Shown piece by piece: positions 35,201-47,600 of a DNA stretch of 64,000 nt. How positions within the stretch are numbered: position 1 is the stretch's first letter; the number at the start of each line of letters is the position of its first letter. The notes under the pieces were generated by a model that was not told the DNA's origin, made no database searches, and saw nothing but the letters and a program-made list of their open reading frames with translations. The stretch is from contig NC_079208.1 of assembly GCF_026745355.1 (NCBI RefSeq), positions 25,409,305 to 25,473,304 on the forward strand, given 5' to 3'. The DNA comes from Beta vulgaris subsp. vulgaris. Taxonomy: Eukaryota; Streptophyta; Magnoliopsida; Caryophyllales; Amaranthaceae. Made by a program: the position numbers and the translations under genes.

Positions 35201-38200
35201 AATTTTCCTTTCCAAAAATGTCAATGTTGCAAGTATTATGCAACTTTCTGAAAATGGGAAACATTGTAAATAGAAAAAAGGAAAAATCAACCTTTAGGTG
35301 TTCTGCTCGTTAGCCTTTTGATTAACTCAGAATAAGTAGAACTTGCGGAGGTACCTACTCAAATTGCGTATTGACCACTCAGTAACCTCTTTAGCAGGTT
35401 AAGGTGACACATGTCACATTTTTTATTCCTCCATAGTTTTTCTTTCCTCCTCCTTCACTGCCTCTCTCATCCCTCGACCTCCACCGCTGCCACCACATAC
35501 ACCAGCCACCTAATCACCCTTATGCTCTCTATCTTCATTTTTTGAGTCTGGTTCATCTCCTCTTCCTCCACAATTCAATTCAAATCACTGTCACCCACTC
35601 TCTCTCCTCCATTATTACACTTAAGATCAAAATTATGGACATGCACAGAAGAAAATGAGGCGCTGAAACAAAATAAAGAAAAAAGAACGAAAAGGAGAGA
35701 TGTCAAATTGTTGAAACCCCAAAACCCAAAAAGAAATCCATTGCACTCTATTTTTCCTTGTGTTTCACTTCTCATAAAATCATTCAAAGATATTTTCTTG
35801 CCTAGAATCTCTGTTGAAGTCTTATGAAGCTTTAGTAATTTTCATAATTAATATCCCAATTTTTTATCCGAATGTTAGCTTCGCTACTCTGGTATTTTTC
35901 TCTCCTCTGATTTGCTACTGCAATTCGCTTCTGCCAGCTAGTTGCTGCCTCGTGGAGGTTTGCAGAATTGTGGAGGGGAAGAGAGAGAATTGCGGTGGTA
36001 GCCATGGAAGGTAGGGAAAGAGAGAGGAGAAAGAGAGAAAAGAGAAAGAATTTAAAAAATACAAAAAAATAGATTTTTTGTAGTATTGGAACTGGTCACA
36101 AGTAATTTAACTTGTTTAAAATTGAAGGGCTAAAGTCTGACTTATTCAGGAATAAACAAAAGAGTGGCTTATTTAGCAGATGGCTTAAGGGTTGACTTAT
36201 TTTTGTCAATTTTTCCTAAAAAACATAGGAAGTATATTATATATATGTGTGTCATTGTTCGAAAATGCGGTTTCGGTCATGGTCGCGGTAACGATCACGG
36301 TGATGCGGGAACGGGAATGATGCGGTTGTCGTACTGCCAACTATCTGCTTAGACTATGAGATATCCTTAAACCCACCTAAGACGCTGTTGTTTTACACCT
36401 TTACGATGCGGTTAATATCGGTAGGGGTGTAAGTGGATTGGACTTTGCCCAATCCACATCCAATCCAAAGTTTTTAGGACTCGAGAAATTGAGTCCAAGT
36501 CCGATCCACACATTTTTTGAGTTCAGTCCAATAATTTTTTATTGAGTCCGAATCCAGTCCATTCTAGTCTGATTATTATATATCTTTTTTCTTCGATTTA
36601 GATTCAATGATTCACAACGTTTTCTTATAATTGAATTTGAAAAATCAAGCTCATTATATGGAATTCACATACATCTTTTATATTATATTCATAAATATCA
36701 AATATATATACATTATATATAAAACTATTAAATATATATTATATATAAAAATATTTTTGGATTGGACTGGACTGGACTTATTGGACTCCAAAGAGGTGAG
36801 TCCAAATCTAGTCCGAAAATATTTAAACTCCAAAATTTGAGTCCAGAGTCTAGTTCAAAAAAATTACATTCCAGTCGAGTCCGACAAGTTTGGATTGGAT
36901 TGGACTCTGGACTTTTCGCAGTCCGCTTACACCCCTAAATATCGGTTCGATAGATTTGAAAACCTTTACGACACGATACGATGCGACCTTGTTTTCGTGC
37001 GTGCGCAAGGGTGGGCCCACACGTGATTGTTTAATTCTTGCCTTAACCTGCGTGAACACACTCATATACACAAATGTTGCGGAACAATGTCTCTTTTCTA
37101 TCACCTTGATCTAAATCAAGGGGGCGTTTCGTTGAGGGGTGTTAGAAAAGGGAAAGGGCTTCGAAACTGGTGTTTCCCTTACTTATGTTTTGTTGATGGT
37201 TTTCTTTTTCCCTTTACCCATTTTTTCAGTTAGGATAGCCTAAGTTCCCCTTAGATTGATTCCCTTGCCCCCCTAAGGTTTTTGGATTCCCCTAAACCTC
37301 TCTACACCATAACCATTATTGACCACCACCCCACCATCACCACGACCACAAGGCTGACTGCACCCCACCGCAGTCTACCACATACTTAAGCCGCCACCTT
37401 GAGGCTCGAAACTGCCTTCTGACCCACCCCTTGCAACCCCCAACCAACCCATCCCATCCTCGGAAACACCACTATTACCACCGAAACCCCACCCCATCCG
37501 CCGGAACCACCACCCCACCGAAACCCCACTCACCCCTTAAAAAACCATGTCGAGCCACCGAAAATACCAACTTTAAACCCTTTGGCCAGTCAACGGGAGG
37601 GAGAGAAAAGAATTTTGTTGCTCGCATGGTGGATGCCGGTGCCGACGTCTATTGCTTAATGCTTACAGTCAACGCTAGTGCCGATGGAAGTGAGAGAAAG
37701 AAATGGTAGGGAGAGGGAGAGTGAATGAAGAGAAGGGTTCAATTTTTGTAATCCCTTATCTTGTCTAACCAAACATGTTGGTAAAGCGGGGGGCGGGGGG
37801 GTGGGGTTCCTTTCCTTCCTAACCGTTACTTGATTCCTTTCCCTTTCCCCCTTTCCAAACAAAAGCCCCCTAACATTTTACCTTGAGTGGTAACAACAAA
37901 AAATGATATCTAAGATTTATTATGATGGAGAGCAAGTCAATACTTCTTTAGTTCATGACAATTTATGTTGATTTTCATAGAACTGAAGTGAAAAATTATG
38001 AATCGGATGAATTTTCTTTTTCCTTTAATGTTGATTGGATCCGTCTTTACAGTATGTTGCACACATTCATAAATGAAAAGATTGTCAAGTTGCGATAGTA
38101 TACTAAACAATAGCTGGATAGAGTAAACCAAACTTCAGTGTCATTGCTAACAAGATTACTCTATTGATTTAGATATGGGATGTAGCAAGTGGGCGATTGA

Positions 38201-38447
38201 AACTTACTCTCACTGGACATATTGAACAAGTAAGAGGTTCGTATCATAGGGTTTATATGCTAGAGGTGGGGTTTCGTCTATTTGATGTTTATTACATCTT
38301 TCTTTATCTACTTATCTTTTGCAGGGCTTGCTGTTAGTCAGAGGCATACCTACATGTTCTCTGCTGGTGACGATAAAATGGTGAAGTGCTGGGATCTTGA
38401 GCAGAATAAGGTAACATATCTGTGTAGCCTGTATTAGAGCCAGATGC

Positions 38448-38516
<69 letters not shown>

Positions 38517-38561
38517 CATATATACATATATACATATATACATATATATATACATATATAC

Positions 38562-38632
<71 letters not shown>

Positions 38633-38684
38633 CATATTATATATATATATACATATATATATACATACATATATATATACATAC

Positions 38685-38729
<45 letters not shown>

Positions 38730-39138
38730 GGGTTGGGTTCTAGTGAGAACCCTCTTATGGTGAGAACCGTGAGAACCACTTAAAATGAGCAAAAACTTCC
38801 TAAAATGAGCAAAAAAGTAACGAATGAGCGGAAACATAAAATGAGTAGAAAACATTAAGTTATCAAAAACGTAAAATGTACAAAAATGTACAATAAGAAA
38901 AACGTAAAATGAGCATAAAAAGTTCAATGAGAACAAAAAAAAGTAAAATGAGCAAAACGTAAAATGACTAAAAACATTGATAAATGAGCACAAAATTGTA
39001 AAATGAGCAAAACCATAAAATAAGTGAAACAAAAAATGAGCAAAAATGTTATCTAATGATCAAAATCTTCGTAAAATGAGGAAAAATGAGTGGTTCTCAC
39101 GGTTCTCACCATAAGGGTGGTTCTCATATGAACTTAAA

Positions 39139-39219
<81 letters not shown>

Positions 39220-42200
39220 CCAAGCTTTCCGTCACTTTTTGTCTTGTACTGTTGCCTTATGATACATTGATGAATTCTATCTGATTATTTCATGGAGTTT
39301 AATTTGTTTGAAACGAGTGTGGATTATTTGTGGAATTTAAAAGCCATTTTTCATACTTGCTCCAGTTTGTTTTTTCTATTGCATCGATTCCACATGTTTC
39401 TTATTGCATCAATTTGACATTTTTTCTATTGCATCATCATTTTAAACAATTTTGAAAAGTGTAAATGTTTGAAGGCCCTATGGGAGAGGATGTCCAACTC
39501 CGTCTGTGTGGTTTTACACCATTTTTCAGTACAAAGAGTCCTGTTATTAGAGGAAAGTTGAGGAACCTATTGCTTTTTTCCTTTGTACCTCCATGGCGTA
39601 ACTTGCACTTGTGATTTTGCCAAAACTGCAGTAGATCCATCTTAACGGTTTTGCTTCTAAATTGTGCTGCTTCTTTTAAGTCGGTGACTCGGCGTAGTAA
39701 TTAGGTTTTGTGTTTCGCCGAACTTTTGGAAAGTTAATGCAATAAAGGCTTTGTAGCAACGGTTATGAGAATAATGTAATTAAAAATATTTACATGCAGA
39801 GCTATAGGCTTCCTTGCTGCTTAATAAGAGAATGAATGTCAGAGATATGTAGATTAGGACGTTCGGCGGTGTGTGTTATTGCCTGCTGAAAAAGAAGTGT
39901 ATATCTTGAGGCTATGCCCTTAACGTGCTTTACTGAAGTTTGTCGTGTTCAGGTTATTCGCTCTTACCATGGCCACCTAAGTGGAGTATATTGCCTAGCT
40001 CTTCATCCCACTCTTGATGTATTGCTTACTGGGGGTCGTGATTCGGTCTGCCGGGTATGAACTTTTTGTGTTAAATAATTCTTTTTAATAATTTTTAATG
40101 AAAATGTCTAAGCTATCGTTATTGGGGTGATCCAAGTCTTATGTTTGCTAAAATACTATTTCCATCTAATTTTCAGGTTTGGGACATTCGCAGCAAAACA
40201 CAAATATTTGCTTTGTCAGGGCATGAGAACACAGTATGCTCTGTGTTCACTCGACCTACGGTAGGTAAATTTACTGGACAAAGTAGTAAACTCATTTTTC
40301 CATTTTGGAGGAAGAGGTTTCAGTTTCAACTTTTTTGTCCGAGTCCTTACTCTTTAGGTTTTCTATTCTTGTACAACATTAGTGATTTGACTTCTTGTTA
40401 ACATTATATTTGTTTTAAATTGAGAGTCTTACTACATATGCCTTTATGGAATAAAATGAGCTCCTGCGGTTCCAGTACCTTCAGTTCCGGAAGTTGGGAT
40501 ATTTCTCTCTTTTTCTACTCATATTTTAAGAGAGATATTTTGGGGGCGGGGGTGTGAAGAGGACAAGCAAAAGAATAAATGAAAAGTGAAATGAGACACG
40601 GGACCTGTAGCTTCAAGCTCAGGATTCTGATACTTAAAAGTACGACGGAGTTTATTTCAAGCGCGTACCTCCATGAAGATTTTAGGTAGTGCTGGTTTAT
40701 GATGGCTGAAAGTAAGCCTGTTCATTATTTCTGTCTGGACTATTCTATGTTCATCATAAAATATGTTAATGGAATCCTTCTGTAGCTTTCTGCTGTTAGA
40801 TGATCCAAGGGTCGATGAATCAAAGTAAGAAATTGGAATAGCTTTCAATGTTGTTCTCTTGTTTTTAGTTAATCAAAAACCATTTGTAATAGTTTTAGGT
40901 TCTAAAATAAAACCAGACTTTTTATGGCAAAAACCGTGAGTCATTTAACTATTTGAACTCGAAAATTTGAGTCCGAGTCCAATCCATAATTTTTTCAGTC
41001 TAGTCTAGTCTGACAAGTTTGGACTGGACCACGTGATTGGACTTAGGACTTTTCGCAATCCACTTATACCCCTACTTGTGAGGGATTGGAAAGATGCAAA
41101 CAACTTCAATGATATGTAGCACACTGGTAAGCAGACTTGTATAACCACATAAACTTCTTTCGCTATGTAGTATAGTTGCTGCCCGTTGCTTAAATGGTTG
41201 GACATCACGGGGCCTAGCTGTTGATCCATTTTAGGTGTTTGTTATGATCCATAGCACTTGCAGTTGGCAACAGCCAGTTTAGTGCTTCTTTATGAGATTA
41301 TTTGTGGCTATTTGAATATCTGGAGGTTTCCAGCAATTGCTTTGCTGCTCAACTTGGTTACTGTTCTATATGAAGCATTGGTTACTTAAGTGATTGGGTT
41401 AGTTGCCCCTCGGGTCTACTAGCAGTGACTAAGACCGAGGCAAAGTGTCCAATTGCAGTGACTACTACTTACTAAGCATTTGTATTCATGTGGCCCCCTC
41501 CCTCTTCTCGTGCTATGGGCCTTTTCTTTATGAGGAGTATTCTTGAAAAGTAAATTTGGGATCATTAAAAATAAGAAAGAACGGTGGGTCTCGCCTATAT
41601 GCCTCCACCTTATGCCGAGAGCGAGGCTCCGAGGACCCTTTGCACATCCGTTTGCATCACACCTTTTAAACCTAAGCGACAAGTGGCCACCTCAAGTAGA
41701 GAGCCATGAAAGGCCTAATCAAGATTCCCAATTAGTTTATGAGTACTATATCTTTATAAGAGTCGCAACTTAACTGCCCCGGAGTGATGGCACTATTTTG
41801 TTTTGGTTTTTACATTGGTGGGTGAAGCCTCTAAGTTTTGTTGTTATAGTCCCTTACATGTTTTTGACTTGTATTGCTATTCAAATCTTCTCATAAGTTT
41901 CTCTTTGCTAGGATCCTCAAGTGGTAACAGGTTCACATGATTCAACCATTAAATTCTGGGACCTGAGACATGGAAAGACAATGGCAACACTAACCCATCA
42001 CAAGAAGTCTGTACGAGCAATGGCCTTGCATCCTAAAGAGTGGGTAGCTAATATTTTTACTTTCCTCTTGCTTTAACTCCTGCCTTTTTACTTGGAGAAA
42101 TTCTCTTTGTTAGCCTCAAACTTTCAACTTTTCTCTTAGGTAGCTTTTTATTCTAAGTTATTTTCTCTTTGGTAGCCCCAATTATCATATATGTTAATTC

Positions 42201-44289
42201 CATAGGCTTAGTTAGAAAGTATTGTAAAATGTCCGTTAGTTGTGCAACCTAGGTTAGTTTGTTGACCCCTAATTCTTAGGCACGAGTTTTGAGACGATCT
42301 TAAGCGGGTGTTTTTTACCTTCAAAACGACTTTTTTGACTGGTTTATCGAAATTTGTGCCCATAGAGGGTGCTTGGCGGGGTTCGTCTTAGGCGTCTTTT
42401 GGAAAAAAGTTGTTTTGAAGGTCAAATACACCTGTTTAAGATCGGGCGTAAACGTGCTCAAAAAATTACCGTATTGGTAGTCATTTTGACGGGCTTGTCA
42501 AAATTCGTGCCCATAAAGGGTGCTTGGTGGCATCCGTTTCTTAAAAAAAAAAAAGGTTGGTTTGAAGGTCAAAATCTCCGGTTTAAGATCGTCTCACAAC
42601 TCGTGCCTAGTTACACAACTAACCTATGTTACACAACTAACAAGCGTTTAACGGTAATCACTAAGCCTACGAAATTAACATATACAATAATTGGGGGGAT
42701 ACCAAAGAGAATTTCCCATTTTCTTATTGAATATGGTTTTTTCGCGTGTAGCTTTTGTTGACTTTTTTCTTGACCTCCCTACGCCCTCTGTGGTGTTACA
42801 GGAATATGTTTGCATCCGCCTCTGCTGACAACATAAAAAAGTTCACACTTCCAAAAGGAGAGTTTATGCATAACATGCTGTAAGTCCTAAAACTCGCCTC
42901 ATTTATTTTGCTTTAATCTTGCTATATCAAACTCAGCGTACGTTATGTTTGTTTCCAATCATTTTGACTGTTAAACTGCTCGTTAGCTGGCTCATGTGAA
43001 ATGTCTGCCATTTGACTTTTGATTTGTTTATTTCATCTCTTTTTGGCGACAGTTCCCAGCAAAAAACAATAATCAATACAATGGCTGTCAACGAGGAAGG
43101 AGTTTTGGCTACAGCAGGTTTATTTTTCATTCTGTTTGCTCAAAGGGTTGCTTTACTTTCTTTAGGAAATCATCGGCCATGTGTTTGCTTGAATATGTTA
43201 ATCTTGAAGGAGGTTGAACTTGTCATATCTGGTGTCTTTTTAATTAAGAGCTCTCTGTTATGATGTGTACTTCACAGGATTAAATTTGTCTTTTGGGAAC
43301 GTGCATCAAGCTAGTGCACAAGTTCATAACATAATTTATAGGTTGTTTAGTGTGTAAGCGCATGTTCTCAGAAGTATTATTTTACAGTCTTGAATGTCGA
43401 GGGATCTACTTTTTGAAGGGAACTATGCCAGCTATGATCGCTGAAAGCTACATGTCTGAGGGGAAATGTGAAACCCGAAAGGCTACTGCCTCCATCCCTT
43501 GCTTTATTTCCCATTCCCTCTTTGTTGCTCTCTTAAGAGTTGTATTGAGTGGGAAGGTAGTTTTGTCTTCTTGTGTGAGGCGTTAAAGAAAAAGTAGAGG
43601 GAGATTCTGAGGACCGTCTCCCCCTACACAGGAAATGGAATAATCTTTTAGGGATAAATTAGAAAGAATATTGGGCAATCATATAGGGACGGGACATGGA
43701 AGGAGTAGTAATCTCTAATTTCTTAATTCTAGAAGCTATTAGTCACAACTCACTATGAAAATTGAACCCCGAAAGGCGAAAGCTATCAATTTTGGGGACT
43801 GTGAACCCTGAAGTCTTGTTTTGATACTAATATGTGAGTTCTCAGATGTGAGAATACTTTATAAATTTGATGGACTTTTCATTCAATGAGCAAATATTGC
43901 TTCAATTGTGATTCGTGCGCTCGCTTGAGATCATTTGCTAAACTTTTCTTCCATGTGTAGGTGACAATGGGAGCCTTTGGTTTTGGGACTGGAAGAGTGG
44001 TCATAATTTTCAGCAAGCTCAAACGATCGTGCAACCTGGTATGTTGGTATTGTCTGGATGTGTTTTCTGTTGCTGTTTTTTGTATAAAAACTGAGCTTAT
44101 GGTTTTGCTGCTGCAGGTTCACTGGATAGTGAGGCCGGCATCTATGCACTCTCCTATGATCTCACTGGCTCTAGGCTGGTGACTTGTGAAGCTGACAAGA
44201 CTATCAAAATGTGGAAAGAGGATGAGACGGCTACCCCTGAAACTCATCCCCTCAATTTCAAGCCGCCTAAAGACATAAGGCGCTTTTGA
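26254..44289 (+). CDS. PRL1: PRL1/PRL2 WD40 protein (pleiotropic regulatory locus), 16 exons, 479 aa
   Basis: Exons, all with GT-AG junctions and continuous phase: 26254-26396, 26503-26527, 26885-26993, 27117-27186, 27651-27710, 29268-29349, 30706-30798, 38173-38236, 38325-38410, 39953-40054, 40177-40260, 41912-42039, 42802-42879, 43053-43117, 43961-44038, 44117-44289 (1440 nt with stop). The basic N-terminus has [19 protein letters not shown]; residues 57-145 form a variable linker; [20 protein letters not shown] precedes the WD40 propeller (about residues 164-462) with [43 protein letters not shown] and FWDWKSG; the C-terminus ends DIRRF. In Arabidopsis, PRL1 is a nuclear subunit of the Prp19/NTC (MAC) spliceosome-associated complex, affects sugar and hormone responses, binds SnRK1 kinases and can act as a CUL4-DDB1 receptor; the WDxR motifs fit that. 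Assignment between the PRL1 and PRL2 paralogues is not resolved. No frame damage; most of the length is transposon-filled introns. Confidence 0.95.
28043..28753. mobile_element. 711-bp MITE with 9-bp TSD in PRL1 intron 5
   Basis: Perfect 9-bp duplication GATACTTAC at 28034-28042 and 28754-28762. Ends CAGTGAAACAAGGGACGCGG and, inverted, AATGATACAAGGAACG form an imperfect TIR. Subterminal GC-rich stretches (GGGACGGAGCCACG left, CGTTTCCGTCCCGCG right) are inverted relative to each other. A 9-bp TSD is typical of Mutator-like elements. No transposase is encoded. Confidence 0.85.
30280..30410 (+). repeat. 71-bp tandem duplication in PRL1 intron 6
   Basis: ATATTGCAAAGGTGAAAGGA occurs at 30281 and 30352, each followed by a similar CAC/CTGCCA…AAGAAG stretch and a homopolymer run. 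Confidence 0.7.
31362..32036. mobile_element. Relic with GTACCCGTGTC-type ends in PRL1 intron 7
   Basis: The left part has CTCGTACTCGGGTACGAGTG, the right part GTGTCGGCACCCGTGTTGTG with several further CGTGTCG units. The interior is AT-rich and non-coding. The same motif family recurs at 33533-33600 and 34031-34160. Exact ends and TSD are not clear. Confidence 0.4.
32105..32915. mobile_element. GCGCC-rich non-autonomous element, copy A
   Basis: Starts with TTTTAAAAAGTGCCCCCAAG, continues with GGTGCGCCTAGACGC, and ends with ATGCGTGCGCCTTCGTC then GGTGCGCCTAGTGCC and TTTTAAAA. The internal part (AGCAAAAGCC…TCATCAAATTGAACCC…) is repeated in copy B, which begins immediately to the right. No coding potential. 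Confidence 0.6.
32905..34550. mobile_element. GCGCC-rich non-autonomous element, copy B, with nested insertion
   Basis: Begins TTTTAAAAAGCGCGCCCAGG adjoining copy A and ends near GAGATGCGTGCGCCTTATCC and TTTTAAAAC. Internal homology to copy A is clear (TTTGCTTTAATTTGTTAATT, GAGCAAAAGCC, CATCAAATTGAACCCTAA). About 0.6 kb of extra sequence with CCGTACCCGTGTC motifs at both ends (33533-34160) appears inserted. It sits in PRL1 intron 7. Confidence 0.55.
34551..36421. other. Remainder of PRL1 intron 7, no gene
   Basis: AT-rich DNA with no recognised coding sequence. A pyrimidine-rich block at 35440-35600 and a GCGGT-rich block at 36265-36420 look like old element pieces, but I cannot define ends. 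Confidence 0.35.
36422..36937. mobile_element. Non-autonomous hAT element, 516 bp, TSD AATATCGG
   Basis: Perfect 8-bp TSD AATATCGG at 36414-36421 and 36938-36945. Termini TAGGGGTGTAAGTGGATTGG and inverted TAGGGGTGTAAGCGGACTGC. Subterminal TCCAATCC / GGATTGGA units are repeated. The interior is AT-rich. An 8-bp TSD plus TAGGGGTG ends indicate the hAT superfamily. A truncated relative lies at 40944-41074. Confidence 0.93.
37119..37871. mobile_element. hAT-MITE-like element, about 750 bp
   Basis: Left end AGGGGGCGTTTCGTTGAGGG and inverted right end AGGGGGCTTTTGTTTGGAAA, with GGGAAAGGG subterminal on both sides. The centre is CCACC-rich. No convincing TSD. It resembles the isolated end at 25157 upstream of PRL1. 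Confidence 0.6.
38447..38728. repeat. TA / CATATA microsatellite in PRL1 intron 9
   Basis: About 280 bp of (TA)n interrupted by regularly spaced C bases (CATATATA). All frames stay open and give Tyr/Ile artefact proteins. It is separated from a second (TA)n tract (39142-39218) by a MITE, so one tract was probably split by insertion. Confidence 0.95.
38728..39142. mobile_element. MITE with about 55-bp inverted ends inside the TA microsatellite
   Basis: The left end has TAGTGAGAACCCTCTTATGG then TGAGAACCGTGAGAACCACT. The right end, inverted, has ATGAGAACCACCCTTATGG and the same TGAGAACCGTGAGAACCACT. The interior is a degenerate array of AAAATGAGCAAAAA units (about 17-bp period). (TA)n lies on both sides, hiding any TA-type TSD. 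Confidence 0.8.
39142..39218. repeat. TA dinucleotide tract
   Basis: Pure (TA)n with one TTTAA break; the continuation of the microsatellite left of the MITE, still in PRL1 intron 9. Confidence 0.95.
40944..41074. mobile_element. Truncated hAT relic in PRL1 intron 11
   Basis: Aligns with the right quarter of the 36422-36937 element (AAAATTTGAGTCC, GACAAGTTTGGA, GGACTTTTCGCA.TCC, CTTA.ACCCCTA). It lacks the left part, so it is an immobile fragment. Confidence 0.8.
42095..42715. mobile_element. Foldback element with long inverted arms in PRL1 intron 12
   Basis: The left arm (about 42162-42330) and right arm (about 42545-42715) are inverted copies. Matching blocks in order: TTCTCTTTGGTA, CCCAATTAT, ATATGTTAATT, TAGGCTTAGT, GTTAGTTGTG, ATAGGTTAGTT-type, GGCACGAGTT.TGAGACGATC. 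The outermost GAAATTCTCTTTG also pairs (42098 against 42707). The loop contains a further internal repeat (GTGCCCATA.AGGGTGCTTGG at about 42355 and 42508). The whole element occupies most of the intron and would form a long hairpin in the pre-mRNA. Confidence 0.8.
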
Positions 44290-44651
44290 TTGCAATGACT
44301 TGTGATGTGCTGAAACTTGAATGGTTAAAGCATCTGTAAGTTATATTCATATCTTCGTCTTGGATAGCTTTTAAGTTATTCTAGACTGGTAGGTTGGCAG
44401 AAGTTATATTTTTAGAGTTCCTTGACATACAAATTCAAATTGAAGAGTGACGTGAATAGGTTCCATGTGTTGTAGAATTGCTGTCACATGGTTTGAAATC
44501 TGGAGAGATGATTGATAATCATTTATCTGACATTTTTTATGCTTCTTACCTGTGTAACATTGTTACATCATAGCGTATGGTTATAGTTGCAAGTAGAGAG
44601 GTTTTGTGTGCCATTTCGATGTTTATCATAGAATACATCCTCGATGAAGTT
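44290..44651 (+). other. PRL1 3' flank / 3' UTR up to the LINE insertion
   Basis: Non-coding sequence after the PRL1 stop. It ends with the left copy of the LINE target duplication (44640-44651). No canonical AATAAA is seen; the poly(A) position cannot be fixed. Confidence 0.5.
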
Positions 44652-47600
44652 TTTTTTTTTTTTTTTTTTTTTTTTTGACATCGATAAAACGTACAGAAAA
44701 AAATTACACTACATTTATCCTATGCATACGACAATAATTAGCTAAGTCGTGGGCCTGCTGGACTTGAGCCCTACTTACCTTCATAATGCTGCAACTAGAA
44801 AATGAAGATGAAATCTCCCTAATAGCTGAGAGAGTGTGAGTTATGGAGATGTCTGCATTTTGTTTGGATGTCAGGTATCGGACAAGTATCTCTGAATCCG
44901 TGATAATCTGAACGTTGGGTAACCCTGTTGTATGGATCCATTTAATAGCCAAAAGACAGGCCGCCGCTTCAGTGTGGAGGGCCGAAGATGCATATAAGAA
45001 GTGACCTTGATTTTGTATAGTGATCATTTGTTGCATAGCAACCCAAGAGGCGCCTCCCTGCCCGGAGGTTTTATCCCAAGATCCATCGATCTGTATAATC
45101 ATCTCCCGCGGTTGAAGTTGAAATCTCCCTAGATTAGCAATTGTGAATCCCGGGGGGGAAGTGTAGTTTGGCGCCGGTGGAGGGTGTACCGTCGGAACAT
45201 CATCCGCTAAGAACCTAGTGTGTTGGCGGTTGTTTTCTTAGACGTGCTTTTGAAAACCTTCTAATGTGGCTCGTATGTGACGAAACACTTGGTCATTTCT
45301 CGTTTTCCATAAAGCTCACAGGGTACTAATGAATATGGGCAGCTTAAGACCCTGGTAGCCATCTTCTCTAATAAATTTCTCAATCCATAAAGCGATCCAG
45401 TGAGCCAAATTCAATGAATGATGGACAGTCGGATTGATATGAAGCCCAGACCCTGCCCAAACTTCCATGGCAAGAGGACAAGATCGGAAGATGTGTTGGT
45501 CGTCTTCATTATCATGCAAACATATTTGGCATTGGCTAGAGTTCGTAATACCCCGACGCTGGAGATTGGAAGCCGTAGCTAAACTATTGTGCCAAATCTT
45601 CCAGATGAAAAGTTTCCATTTAGGCATGATGTTCAAACCCCAGAGATGTCTAAAAAAAGACGAATTCTCTTGGTTTGTCATGCTGTAAGTGACTTGTTGC
45701 TGTTTTTGTAAAAGAGACCCGTAACCCGACTTAGTGGTGTAATCCCCTGAGCGGGTGAAAGGCCAGTAGTATCTATCGTTTGTGTCAGGCAAAGATGGCA
45801 ATTCCAAACTCTGAATAATGCGAGCATCTGACGGGATGAAAAGATGATGAAGTAGACGCATATTCCATCCCTGATTATTAGGTAGAATCAGGTTTGCTAC
45901 AAGTGTCCTAGCAGCTGTGCTTAAGTTGATTCCATCTCGAAAGGAAGGAATTTTACCTAGAACCCAAGGTTGCGAAGCTGCTCTGATAGACCTGCCGTTA
46001 CCCACTTTCCATACACATGATGATTTAAGGGAAGAACTGGCCATAAGGAGACCTCGACGACCCATAGAGATATTATGTTTAGTGTTTCTAATCCAAGATT
46101 TTTGCTGGCTTGTCGACTTAAAAACCTTGGCTAACATGAGCTGAGGATGTTGGATAATGTGCCACACCTTTTTCATGAGTAGAGCTTTGTTGAAAACTCT
46201 TATGTTGCGGATTCCTAGACCACCTTGACTTCTTGGTTGTTGGATGACCTCCCTTTTTTTCCAATGGAGCCCAACCTGATCAGTGTTTCTCCAAAAGAAA
46301 CGTTTGCATCGAGCTTGTTAGCAATGGTCGTAGGGATCTGGAATATGGAGAGATGGTGCATTATAGTAGCCACAAGAATAGAGTTGATGATAATGAGTTT
46401 CGTCGGTTGGGAGAGCCATTTTTGGTTCCAAGTTGCAATTTTCTGTGAGACGATATCCAGGAGAAAAGTAAAATGAGTAACCTTTGGGCCCTGAATATCA
46501 ATCGCTGAACCCAGATACGAACCAAGCAGTGGTTTGTCATCTAACTGGAGGCTATTTTTATAAACATTCCGTTGTTCCAGGGAGATGTTAGGACTAAGTT
46601 TCACAAAGGATTTTTGACGATTGATCATCTGTCCCGAGATGTTGCAGAATCTAGTAATGAGTGTATTAATTGATCTACAAGCTTCCTCTGATGCATGAAA
46701 GAAGAAAAGTGCATCGTCGGCAAAGAATAGGTGAGATAAAGTCGGACCTTGCTTGCCTATTTTGATACCTTTAAACTGTCGAATGTCTGTGGCCAGCGTC
46801 GTCATTCGAGATAGTATGTCCATACAGAAGAGGAATAAGTAGGGAGAGAGGGGATCCCCTTGTCGTAGACCGCATTGTGGGATAAAAGTGGAAGTTGCCA
46901 TCCCATTGAGAAGCACCCTATAGGAAACAGTTGCAATACATTGTTGAATGAGCTGGATCCAATGTCTAGGAAACCCATAGGCGTCCAAAACTTTTAGTAT
47001 GAATAACCAACTGACTCTATCATATGCCTTATTCATATCAAGTTTTAAGGCTGCCAAGTGACGTATTCCTGTTCTTTGCTTATTGATGATGTGAGTTAAC
47101 TCATGTGAAATCAAAATGTTATCATCCATATGGCGTCCAGGAACAAAAGCATTTTGATAGTCGTCGATTAGCCGTGGAAGAAGGGGTTTCATCCTATTGA
47201 CCATACATTTCGCAATACCCTTATAGAGAACATTACAGAGACTTATAGGGCGAAATTGGTGTACCTCCTCCGGAGGTGTAACATTCGGGATAAGAACCAG
47301 GAGTGTTTTGTTCCATTCATGTAGTATGTGTCCAGACGAAAAGAATCGTTTGATTGCTACGCTTACAGAAGCCCCAATAATGTCCCAATGTAGTTTATAA
47401 AATTCTGATGGAATACCATCTGGCCCAGGCGACTTGTCGTTAGCCATATCAAAAAACGCTTCTCTAATTTCCTGATCCGTTACTGAGCGTAACAGAAGTT
47501 GAGCATCCTCTTGTGACACCCTAGGCAGGTTTAATTCCCTCATAACCAGATCTATTTCCTCTCCCCTGTTACTGTCGTGCAAATTTTCACGGTCTGAAGC

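Noticed and set aside
38312..39032. Tyr/Ile-rich open frames in both orientations
   Set aside because: Translations of the TA/CATATA microsatellite.
43350..43586. 78-codon frame between PRL1 exons 14 and 15
   Set aside because: Lies within a canonical intron joining two phase-compatible conserved exons; no domain.
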